Source of the DNA: VRUE01 sp963817905
GTDB lineage: Bacteria > Actinomycetota > Thermoleophilia > Solirubrobacterales > 70-9
Length of the DNA stretch: 64,000 nucleotides
Direction of reading: 5' to 3'
Assembly: GCA_963817905.1 (NCBI GenBank)
Contig: CAWFPS010000003.1
Span: 1,550,001 to 1,614,000, forward strand
Part shown: positions 18,869 to 28,474 of the stretch, piece by piece
How the letters are laid out: each line of letters starts with the position of its first letter
Numbering within the stretch: the first letter of the stretch is position 1
The notes under the pieces: generated by a model
The model's database searches: none
Told to the model about the DNA's origin: nothing
Seen by the model: the letters and a program-made list of their open reading frames with translations, nothing else
Position numbers and translations under genes: made by a program

Positions 18869-19872
18869 GGTGGTTCCTCCTCTGTTGTCGCATTGCCCCG
18901 GACGGCGACCGCATGCTCCGGGCGCCAGCCGACGATTACCTCCCGCCCCTGCTCGGAGGTCGCGTCCGCGGACGCTCCCTCCACGTTTTGCCGGATCAGC
19001 TGAAGTTCGCCGCCCGCCTCGAGCGCGACCGTGTAGCGGGTGACCATGCCCGCGTAGGCGACGGCGGCGACGCGGCCGCGCTCGCGGCGCAGGCCGTTGG
19101 CTCCCGCGGCCGGGTCGAGGAGCTGGATCTTCTCCGGGCGGATGGTGAAGCGCTCGCCGTCGCGCTCGAGCAGGTTGGAGACGCCGACGAAGCCGGCGAC
19201 GAACTCGCTCTGCGGCTGCTCGTAGAGCTCGACCGGCGAGCTGACCTGCTCGATCAGGCCCTCGTTGAAGACCGCGATCCGGTCGCTCATCGTTAGCGCC
19301 TCGTCCTGGTCATGGGTGACGTAGACGAAGGTGATCCCGACCTCGCCCTGGATCGACTTCAGCTCGACCTGCATCTGCTCACGCAGCTTCAGGTCGAGCG
19401 CGCCGAGCGGCTCGTCGAGCAGCAGCACCCTGGGCCGGTTGACGATCGCCCGCGCCAGGGCGACGCGCTGGCGCTGGCCGCCGGAGAGCTCGCCCGGCTT
19501 GCGCTCGCCGTAGCCGGGCAGGCGGACCATCTCCAGCGCCTCGTCGCGGCGCTTGGCGCGCTCGTCCTTCGGCACACGGGCGATCCGCAGCCCGTAGGCG
19601 ATGTTCTCGCCGACCGTCATGTGGGGGAAGAGCGCGTAGTCCTGGAACACGGTGTTGACCGCCCGCTCATACGGCGCCACGCCGCTCACATCCTCACCGG
19701 CCAGCTCGATCGTGCCGCCGCTGGGATCCTCGAAGCCGGCGATCATCCGCAGCGTCGTCGTCTTGCCCGAGCCCGAGGGCCCGAGCATGGTGAAGAACTC
19801 CCCGGCCTCGACCTCGAGGTCAATTCCCGCAACCGCAACCACCTCGCCATAGTGCTTGGTGAGGCCAGCCAA
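18865..19872 (-). CDS. potA: Polyamine-type ABC transporter ATPase PotA
   Basis: A 335-residue ATPase with Walker A GPSGSGKTT, signature LSGGQRQRVALARA, Walker B VLLLDEPLGALD and a C-terminal TOBE-like domain. The only standard start is TTG 19872, giving MAGLTKHYGEVVAV. The frame is open for 11 more codons upstream (TPDIRLAGL would fit the family well), but no ATG or GTG occurs there. A short palindrome at 19884-19898 occupies that space. It is the first gene of the transporter operon. Confidence 0.9.
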   Translation of the reverse strand: MAGLTKHYGEVVAVAGIDLEVEAGEFFTMLGPSGSGKTTTLRMIAGFEDPSGGTIELAGEDVSGVAPYERAVNTVFQDYALFPHMTVGENIAYGLRIARVPKDERAKRRDEALEMVRLPGYGERKPGELSGGQRQRVALARAIVNRPRVLLLDEPLGALDLKLREQMQVELKSIQGEVGITFVYVTHDQDEALTMSDRIAVFNEGLIEQVSSPVELYEQPQSEFVAGFVGVSNLLERDGERFTIRPEKIQLLDPAAGANGLRRERGRVAAVAYAGMVTRYTVALEAGGELQLIRQNVEGASADATSEQGREVIVGWRPEHAVAVRGNATTEEEPP

Positions 19873-19883
19873 GCGGATGTCAG

Positions 19884-19898
19884 GTGTAGCGGCTACAC
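19884..19898. promoter_or_regulatory. Palindrome before potA
   Basis: GTGTAG-CGG-CTACAC is a perfect 6-bp inverted repeat 12 bases upstream of the TTG start. It could be an operator, or an RNA hairpin that controls access to the start. Confidence 0.4.
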
Positions 19899-19974
19899 AG
19901 AGAAGTTATCCGAGCCGTTCAGGAAAGCAAGGACAAAGCCACAACGTGCGTTTATCCACAACGGCCAAGCCGCT

Positions 19975-21393
19975 CTACTCCCTCCAGGCGTCGACCAGGT
20001 CTTCGGGCGTGAGTTGTACGTCGAGGCCAGCACCGGCGGTGAAACCATGCGAGCTTACGCCGACAAGGGGGGTCTTTTCGCTGGCGCCGGGCACCTCGTC
20101 CCGGCGAGCGGCGAGATCCTGAACGTCGGCGCGGTTGAAACTGTGTCGCTGCCGCCACTTGACCGAGCCGACGAAGGAGACCTCCCTCGCTACCGGCCGG
20201 TTGTCGCCGCCGACCAGGTCGACCTCGATCGTGCCGGTGCGGTTCCAGTAGCCGCCTGCGTAACGGGCGGAGCCGAAGCGCTCGGCGTCCGGCAGCAGCC
20301 GCTCCAGGGAATCGCGCACCACTGGCTCGATCGATTTCCCCCTGAAAACCGACCAGCTTTTGCGGAACTCCTCGACCAGCAACTCTCCCCGCCCGCGCTC
20401 GATCAGGTCGACCTTGCGGTTGACGAAGCGCAGCCAGAAGCGCATGTAAGGGTCGACCAGCTCCCACAGCGCCGTCTTGGGCGCGGCCCGGGTGGAGTAA
20501 GGAGTGAGGCGCCGCACCACTCGCTTGGAGGCCAGCATCTGCAGTGTTTCGTTGACCGTGGTGGCGCTGAGGCTCGTCTGTCCGAGGATTCGGGAGTGCG
20601 CTCGCGCACCCGCGCCGAGCGCCCCGAGGACGGTCCGTGCCTGCGCCTCAGTCGCGAATTCGGCACTCAGCGCCCGCTCGGCGCTGACCACCAGGAAGGA
20701 GGTGGGATCGGTGAGTGCATCGCCCACGTAGGTGGCGAGCTTGCGTCCCCTGCCCCAATCCTGAGCGAGGACTGGGAAGCCGCCGATCACGAGGTACGCA
20801 TCGAGTGCGTCAGCTGGCTCGAGACCGAGCAGCGTTCCGACGTCGGCCGGGCTGAGCGGTTCGATCGCCATCTCGCGCGCGCGGTCATACAGCGGTCGAC
20901 CCTGGTCGGTCAGCGCTTCCATCATCGCCTCGTCGGAGCCGATCAAGATCGTCAGCATCGGCATCCGCTGCAGGGTCCGGTCCCAGACCAGCTGCATGAC
21001 CGCCTCGATGCTCGACTCCTTGCCGGCGAGGTAGGGGAACTCGTCGATCACGAGGATCGTCGGCGTCGCCTTCGTGGCCCCGCCTGCGGCGAGCGCCAGC
21101 GCTGCCTCCCAGGACTCCGGGCGCAGGCCAGCTCGCACGTCGGCCGCGCGTGGCACCTCTGAGCCTTCGATCGCGCGCGTGAAGCGCCGCAGCTCGGTCT
21201 CGCCCTCCTCCTGCACAGCCGTGTAGAAGACGCAAGGGCAGTTGGCGGAACGCCCGAACTCCTCGACCAGGCGCGACTTGCCGACCCGGCGCCGGCCCCG
21301 CATCGTGACCAGGGCACCGTGCCCACCCCTCCTCACTTCAGCAAGGCGCTTGGCCAGCAGTCCCAACTCTCGCTCTCGGCCGGTGAACTCCAT
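19975..21393 (-). CDS. DUF234-type AAA ATPase (archaeal ATPase family)
   Basis: A 472-residue protein with Walker A GRRRVGKSRL (about 31-40), Walker B TILVIDEFPYL (about 112) and sensor strand LTILIGSDEAMM. A winged helix follows (about 255-300), then the DUF234 region starting LWELVDPYMRFWLRFVNRK. The tail TIEVDLVGGDNRP...VGSVKW has the layout of a restriction-like fold. The start is ATG 21393, with a TACAAT box ending about 9 bases upstream, so the mRNA may be nearly leaderless. The family is widespread in archaea and actinobacteria with no settled function. It is not part of the transporter operon. Confidence 0.88.
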   Translation of the reverse strand: MEFTGRERELGLLAKRLAEVRRGGHGALVTMRGRRRVGKSRLVEEFGRSANCPCVFYTAVQEEGETELRRFTRAIEGSEVPRAADVRAGLRPESWEAALALAAGGATKATPTILVIDEFPYLAGKESSIEAVMQLVWDRTLQRMPMLTILIGSDEAMMEALTDQGRPLYDRAREMAIEPLSPADVGTLLGLEPADALDAYLVIGGFPVLAQDWGRGRKLATYVGDALTDPTSFLVVSAERALSAEFATEAQARTVLGALGAGARAHSRILGQTSLSATTVNETLQMLASKRVVRRLTPYSTRAAPKTALWELVDPYMRFWLRFVNRKVDLIERGRGELLVEEFRKSWSVFRGKSIEPVVRDSLERLLPDAERFGSARYAGGYWNRTGTIEVDLVGGDNRPVAREVSFVGSVKWRQRHSFNRADVQDLAARRDEVPGASEKTPLVGVSSHGFTAGAGLDVQLTPEDLVDAWRE

Positions 21394-21401
21394 GCCCAGA
21401 G

Positions 21402-21447
21402 ATTGTAGCGCGGGTTAGGACTTTACAACGAATAACTTTTGAAAAGT
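21402..21447 (-). promoter_or_regulatory. Promoter and palindrome of the ATPase gene
   Basis: On the minus strand TACAAT (21402-21407) lies just before ATG 21393. The perfect 13-bp palindrome ACTTTTGAAAAGT (21435-21447) sits where an operator would overlap the -35 region. Confidence 0.4.
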
Positions 21448-21469
21448 ATTTCGGCCTAAACTTCCGATC

Positions 21470-21521
21470 CGCTCCGCTGTTCCTTTGCCACGCATAGCGC
21501 GGCAAAGGAACAGCGGAAGCG
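21470..21521 (-). terminator. Long hairpin behind the NlpC/P60-like gene
   Basis: CCGCTGTTCCTTTGCC (21474-21489) pairs perfectly with GGCAAAGGAACAGCGG (21501-21516); CGCT/AGCG extends the stem after a one-base bulge. It lies 12 bp beyond the stop of the wall-hydrolase gene. There is no U-tract, so it may act as an mRNA 3' end stabiliser or a Rho-assisted terminator. Confidence 0.5.
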
Positions 21522-21532
21522 TTTTGCTGGGG

Positions 21533-22087
21533 CTAGAAGCCCGCGGGGTGGCGGGCTGTGTAGGCCTTGTTGTTGCGCAGGTCTTCGTGCCAGCGCGGGC
21601 CGGTCCCGTTGGAGTCGCCGGAGGTGTCCCAGCGGACGCCTGCGATCACGGCGTAGGCGTGACCGGCGTTGGCGTAGACGGTGATCCAGCGCCCCTCTCC
21701 TTCCAGGCCCCAGTTCTCCATCGGGCCGGAGGGCAGCGGGCTGTTGAGGAAGTGGCCGCCGTGCAGCGCGTAGCTGACGGAGCCGGAGCAGTCGTAACCG
21801 CGGTCCTGCCAGCGGCCGTGGCCGCCGCCCCATATATAGGGCTTGGTGCGAATGCGGTCAGCGGCCCAGATAACCCGCTTGACGCGGCCGGGCGCCGACT
21901 TGGGCGGAATCAGCATCCCGTTGGGGAGCAGGCGCGCCTTCGCGGTCGGGGTGCAGATGTCCGTTTCGGCGGGCGAGAGGCCGCCACCGCCACAGTTGGC
22001 GGACGCCCCGGCGGGCGCCAAGGCCATAGCTGCCAGCACCCCTGCCGCGGCTATACCTAGATTGAGCTTCTTCTTGTTGTTACGCAA
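21533..22087 (-). CDS. Secreted NlpC/P60-like cell-wall hydrolase
   Basis: A 184-residue protein with a signal peptide (cleavage near ASA-N, residue 31). It carries the catalytic-Cys signature PYIWGGGHGRWQDRGYDCSG of the NlpC/P60 papain-like fold, with Cys in DCSG. The His segment is ANAGHAYAVIAG. It likely cuts peptide bonds in peptidoglycan outside the membrane. The start is TTG 22087 with a strong GAAGGAGAT site 6 bases upstream. A ydaO-type cyclic-di-AMP riboswitch in its leader fits the known link of this riboswitch to wall hydrolases. Confidence 0.85.
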   Translation of the reverse strand: MRNNKKKLNLGIAAAGVLAAMALAPAGASANCGGGGLSPAETDICTPTAKARLLPNGMLIPPKSAPGRVKRVIWAADRIRTKPYIWGGGHGRWQDRGYDCSGSVSYALHGGHFLNSPLPSGPMENWGLEGEGRWITVYANAGHAYAVIAGVRWDTSGDSNGTGPRWHEDLRNNKAYTARHPAGF

Positions 22088-22100
22088 ACCGATCTCCTTC

Positions 22101-22232
22101 GTCGGCCTACGGGGTTAGCTGTCGGGCTGGCGCGAAAGGAGCCTGCGCCCCCGCCTGTACCAGGCGAGTTAGCCCCGAAAACGTGGTTCCCCCGCTCCCG
22201 TGACGCCTCCAGCGCACGGGACTCGGCGTTTC
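22101..22232 (-). ncRNA. Cyclic-di-AMP riboswitch (ydaO/yuaA class)
   Basis: Reading the minus strand, the hallmark blocks of the ydaO RNA appear in order: ACGCCGAGTCC, then GAGCGGGGGAACCA, then GGGGCTAA, then GCCCGACAGCTAACCCCG followed by TAGGC. The last block is almost identical to the highly conserved 3' part of the class. It ends about 14 bases before the TTG start of the NlpC/P60-like gene, with the ribosome site directly after. In Actinobacteria this riboswitch controls resuscitation factors and wall hydrolases, usually turning genes off when cyclic di-AMP is high. Confidence 0.88.
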
Positions 22233-22339
22233 GGTTGTTTGGAACGGCGGCAGTGTAGACGATCCTGCGGCGCTCTGCTCATAAAACGCAAACATTTAGA
22301 ATCTCTTTCGACGCCGACGTTGGTAGCTTGCGCTCTGCG

Positions 22340-23140
22340 ATGGAACTTGCGGGGAGGACAGCGCTGCTGACGGGGGCCACAGGAGGCCTCGGACAGGCGA
22401 TCGCCAAGGCGCTCGCCAGCCGCGGCGCCAAGCTCACCCTCAGCGGCCGCAAGGCCGAGGCGCTGGAATCGCTGGCGGCGGAGCTTGCGGGCGACGGCCA
22501 CCGCGTAGTGGCCGCCGACCTGGGCGAGGAGGGGGCGGCGGAGAAGCTCGCCGCCGAGGCGGGTCCGGTCGACGCCCTCATCGCCAACGCCGGCCTGCCG
22601 GGCAGCGGCCGCCTGCGGGAACTGAGCGGCGAGCAGCTGACCCGCACCCTGCGCGTCAACCTCGAGGCGCCGATGCTGCTCGCCCAGGCGCTGGAGTCTC
22701 CGATGGTCGAGAAAGGCTCGGGCCACATGGTCTTCATCTCCTCGCTCTCGGGCAAGTCCGCGACCCCGCTCTCCTCGATCTACAACGCGACCAAGTTCGG
22801 CCTCCGCGGCTTCGCCCTCGGCCTCCGCGCCGACCTCGACCCGCTCGGCGTCGGCGTCTCCATCGTCTCCCCGGGAACGATCCGCGAAGCCGGCATGTAC
22901 GCGGACTCGGGCGCGAAACCGATCCCAGGCCTGGGCACCGGCTCTCCCCAGCAGGTGGCCGATGCGGTCGTGCGGGCGATCGAGCGCAACAAGGTTGAGA
23001 TCGCCGTGGCACCGGTGCGCCAGCGCGTGTTGGCCCACTTCGCTCTCTCAACCCCCGGCATCTCGGTCAAGATCGCCAGCGGCGACGCCGGCCAAAAAGC
23101 CGCCGCCGCAGTGGCCGAAGGACAGCACGACAAGCGGTAG
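22340..23140 (+). CDS. Short-chain dehydrogenase/reductase
   Basis: A 266-residue classical SDR with cofactor motif TGATGGLGQ (about 11-19), NAG in LIANAGLPG, catalytic Ser in FISSLSGKSA and YNATK. The basic residue at the end of beta-2 (SGRKAEAL) suggests NADP(H). ATG 22340 is chosen over TTG 22328. Substrate is unknown. The first palindrome of family A starts 3 bases after its stop. Confidence 0.88.
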   Translation: MELAGRTALLTGATGGLGQAIAKALASRGAKLTLSGRKAEALESLAAELAGDGHRVVAADLGEEGAAEKLAAEAGPVDALIANAGLPGSGRLRELSGEQLTRTLRVNLEAPMLLAQALESPMVEKGSGHMVFISSLSGKSATPLSSIYNATKFGLRGFALGLRADLDPLGVGVSIVSPGTIREAGMYADSGAKPIPGLGTGSPQQVADAVVRAIERNKVEIAVAPVRQRVLAHFALSTPGISVKIASGDAGQKAAAAVAEGQHDKR

Positions 23141-23142
23141 CT

Positions 23143-23243
23143 CGAGGGGAGGGCGGGGGACCTCTCGAACGGGCGGATACTCAAATCGACGGCCTAATTA
23201 GGCCGTCGATTGGACGGTCGAGAGGTCCCCCGCCCTCCCCTCG
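23143..23243 (+). repeat. Palindromic element A1
   Basis: A 101-bp nested palindrome. The outer arms are 26 nt each (23143-23168 and 23218-23243) and perfectly complementary. Inside is a 28-bp perfect palindrome (23184-23211) centred on CTAATTAG. The two are joined by unequal strands, ACGGGCGGATACTCA on the left and GGACGG on the right. The same core recurs at 34525 and 62581. It starts right after the SDR stop and has no T-run. Confidence 0.85.
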
Positions 23244-23309
23244 TCCACAACATTTGGACAGAGCGAGGGGCACCCCGCCCGACGCTTGCCGTTGCCTAGG
23301 ATGAAGAGC

Positions 23310-26156
<2,847 letters not shown>

Positions 26157-26458
26157 TCCTTGTGGTGCTTAGACGGTGCCGGGCCAAGCGAGGCAAGGAC
26201 GCAGGGAGCCTGAATAGCGGCGCTATTCAGGCGACTGAGGACGCCGCATCGCGCCAGCCCGCCACCGTCTAAACGCGCAAGGCGGTACAGGAGGGCCGCG
26301 GGAGGCAGGGGGGTCCGCGCGACCCTCACTGCACCTGCGCGTCGGTAGCCAGGGAGGGATGCCGACGCGGCCATTCCCCTAAACGGGACTGCTCAGAGGA
26401 ACAGTCAGCCTCTAGCTATACCGCGTCGAACCCCGCGGGTCAAGGCATCCTGAGCGGA
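26157..26458. other. Gene-free stretch with a palindrome
   Basis: The 302 bp between aconitase and the small membrane protein hold the inverted repeat at 26169-26272 and otherwise no coding signal that I can support. Confidence 0.5.
26169..26272. repeat. Palindromic element C
   Basis: TTAGACGGTG (26169-26178) pairs with CACCGTCTAA (26263-26272), extended inward by GGGC/GCCC. The centre has CTGAATAGC-GGC-GCTATTCAG, a perfect 9-bp stem. Between them are two similar purine-rich blocks. It lies 12 bp behind the aconitase stop. Its core differs from families A and B. Confidence 0.65.
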
Positions 26459-26797
26459 TTACGGCGAATCCGCGACTCTTTGCGGGGAACCCGCAACGCC
26501 CCAGCCACGCCGTTCGATCAGCTCGATCCCGATCACGCTGCCCACCGGGCCGACCGGCGTCAGCGTCGCCGCCAGCAATGTGTAGGGCGCCTGGCGCCTG
26601 CCGCATGCGACCCAGATGAGGATGCAGAGCACCACGAACCCCAGCCCGTGCGCCCACCCAAACACCATCGTCTCGGTGTCGAACCCGGGCACCAGCCAGA
26701 AGACGATCAGCAGGCTGAAGATCCCCAGCTCGATCCAGGAGAGCCACTTGACCCACCTGAACATCGGCCCGGGCACCGGCTTGGGAAGAGCGCTCAC
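26459..26797 (-). CDS. DUF3817-like small integral membrane protein
   Basis: About 112 residues with three hydrophobic helices (WLSWIELGIFSLLIVFWLV; GLGFVVLCILIWVAC; AATLTPVGPVGSVIGIELIE). The length and pattern match the DUF3817 family of actinobacterial membrane proteins. GTG 26797 overlaps the stop of the upstream ATPase as GTGA, so translation is coupled. The role is unknown. Confidence 0.75.
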   Translation of the reverse strand: MSALPKPVPGPMFRWVKWLSWIELGIFSLLIVFWLVPGFDTETMVFGWAHGLGFVVLCILIWVACGRRQAPYTLLAATLTPVGPVGSVIGIELIERRGWGVAGSPQRVADSP

Positions 26798-28197
26798 GGC
26801 CTTGGACGATACCCGGGGCCGACGAACAGGTGCGCCGCATCGATCAGCGCGACGCCCTCGCTCTTGGCTTGGCGACGCAGCTCCGGCGTGAAGCCGCGGG
26901 CGAAGATCGCAAGACGGGCAGAGTCGGCCCGGCCGAGGGCGTCGCGGTGGGCGAGGAGCCGGCGCAGGGCACCGGCGGGCGCCTTTCGGTCCCACTTGCA
27001 CGAGCCGAGGAGGTCGTAGCGGCCGCGTGAGGTGCCGACGATGTCGACCTCGACCTGGCCGTCTCGCGACCACCAGCAGCCAAGCTCTTGGGAGGTCGGC
27101 ATGGAGTCGCTGGCGTAGCGCCCCACCCATTCGCGGCAGCAGTCCTCGAAGGCGGCGCCCATGAAGGTGTCAAGATCGCGTTCGACGACCTTGAGTACCT
27201 CTTTCACACGACCGCGCTCCAACAGGCTGCGGTTGGGAAAGACGAAGCGAAACCAGAAGCGGAAGAAGGGGTCCGCGAGCCGGTAGCTGGTGCGCCTCGG
27301 CTCGGGTCCCCTGGGACCGATGGGTGCGCGGGCCTCCAGGTAGCCCAGGGCCCCCAGGCGGGCAAGCATCTTGGTCAGGTTCGGCGTCGGAATCTGCGTC
27401 GCGTTCGAAATCTCACCGACGCGCGTCCGCCCGGCGGCGATCGCTCGCACCACGGCGAAGTAGGTGGCCGGGTCGCGTATCTCCTGCTCCTCGCGCAGCA
27501 GGTGCAGGGGCTCCTCGTACAGGGACTCGCCCTTAGCGAGGATGCGTGTCGCGATCAACTCTTTGAGCTCCCCGGGGCCGGCCCAGACCTGGTACTGCGG
27601 GGTGCCGCCGAGAACGGCGAACCGCCGCAGCTTCTGCTCGGCGCTGAGGCGCTTCGCGGCGAAGAGGGAGGCGTCGCGAAAGTCGAGGGGAGGGAGCAGC
27701 GGCCGGTAGTCGGCCCGGCCGTAGAGCGGGGCGCCGGGCTCCAGCAACTGCTCCATCAGCTTCAGTGCGCTGCCGCTGAGGATCAGGGTCACCTGCGTTC
27801 CCTCGCGCTGCCAGCGGTCCCAGTGGCGCTGGACGATCGAGTCGAGCGCCGGCTGGGCAGCCTTCATCCACTGGAACTCGTCGAGGATCGCCGTCACCGG
27901 CTTCTCGCGAGCCAGCTCCGCCAGTGTCTCCAGCGCCTCGTCCCAGGAGTCGAAGTGGAGCGGTACGCGGGGCCCGAGCAGCCGCGCCACCTCCCCGGCG
28001 AACAGGTCGAGGTGCGCCCGCTCGGTCTGCTCGTCGGCCTGGAAGAAGACCCCACGCACGCTGCGCAGCGCGTGGGTCAGCAGGAAACTCTTGCCGATGC
28101 GTCGCCGCCCGCGCAGCACGACCAGCTGCGGAGGACGCGCGATCGCCCCTCGCAGGCGCTCCAGCTCTTGCATGCGGTCTATAAGGGCGGTGGGCAT
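26794..28197 (-). CDS. DUF234-type AAA ATPase
   Basis: About 467 residues from ATG 28197; GTG 28227 would add ten. Walker A is GRRRIGKSFLL, Walker B TAILDEFQWM and the sensor strand LILSGSALKLME. The winged helix (about 265-310) precedes the DUF234 block SYRLADPFFRFWFRFVFPNR. The C-terminal GQVEVDIVG...LGSCKW again has a nuclease-like layout. It is co-directional with, and coupled to, the small membrane protein. Related copies lie at 19975 and, as a remnant, at 1110. The function is unknown; defence or addiction roles have been proposed for the family. Confidence 0.88.
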   Translation of the reverse strand: MPTALIDRMQELERLRGAIARPPQLVVLRGRRRIGKSFLLTHALRSVRGVFFQADEQTERAHLDLFAGEVARLLGPRVPLHFDSWDEALETLAELAREKPVTAILDEFQWMKAAQPALDSIVQRHWDRWQREGTQVTLILSGSALKLMEQLLEPGAPLYGRADYRPLLPPLDFRDASLFAAKRLSAEQKLRRFAVLGGTPQYQVWAGPGELKELIATRILAKGESLYEEPLHLLREEQEIRDPATYFAVVRAIAAGRTRVGEISNATQIPTPNLTKMLARLGALGYLEARAPIGPRGPEPRRTSYRLADPFFRFWFRFVFPNRSLLERGRVKEVLKVVERDLDTFMGAAFEDCCREWVGRYASDSMPTSQELGCWWSRDGQVEVDIVGTSRGRYDLLGSCKWDRKAPAGALRRLLAHRDALGRADSARLAIFARGFTPELRRQAKSEGVALIDAAHLFVGPGYRPRP

Positions 28198-28206
28198 GTG
28201 CGGGTA

Positions 28207-28244
28207 AGTGTATCGCGAGTTAGTCACTTATGAGTAAGTAACTC
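28207..28244 (-). promoter_or_regulatory. Promoter and palindrome of the second DUF234 ATPase
   Basis: On the minus strand TACACT (28207-28212) lies about 10 bases before ATG 28197. Upstream is an interrupted palindrome GAGTT-AGTC-ACTTA-TGAG-TAAGT-AACTC (28217-28244), similar in style to the ACTTTTGAAAAGT before the other ATPase. Confidence 0.35.
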
Positions 28245-28446
28245 TTGACGCAGCCCGAAGTTGATCGGTGCCGGCGACGCCAACCCGGTGCCGCTCGTCC
28301 TCGTGCAGCGTGGAGGCGAGAAGGTCAGGGAGAGGGCCCTTGCCGGGAGCGAGCGGCCGGCGCTCGACCCCGACGGCTCTCGCCACCATTGGCGTGGTGG
28401 TCGTCTACCTGGCCGCGGAGCGGGAGATGCGCTGGCTCCGCCGCTA
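28245..28446. other. Gene-free stretch between ATPase and dehydrogenase
   Basis: No gene is supported. A plus-strand frame ends in ALATIGVVVVYLAAEREMRW, which looks like the tail of a lost membrane or helical protein, but it has no believable start. Confidence 0.35.
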
Positions 28447-28474
28447 CCCCCGGCGCCTGTCTAGGCGCCGGGGG
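28447..28474 (-). terminator. Terminator hairpin of the 2-oxoglutarate dehydrogenase gene
   Basis: CCCCCGGCGCC and GGCGCCGGGGG form a perfect 11-bp stem with a 6-base loop. The TAG stop of the dehydrogenase gene lies in the loop, so the hairpin overlaps the end of the gene. Confidence 0.55.

Noticed and set aside
23143..23243. Element A1 as an ordinary intrinsic terminator
   Set aside because: No U-tract on either side and an internal asymmetric conserved core that terminators do not need; kept as a repeat element.
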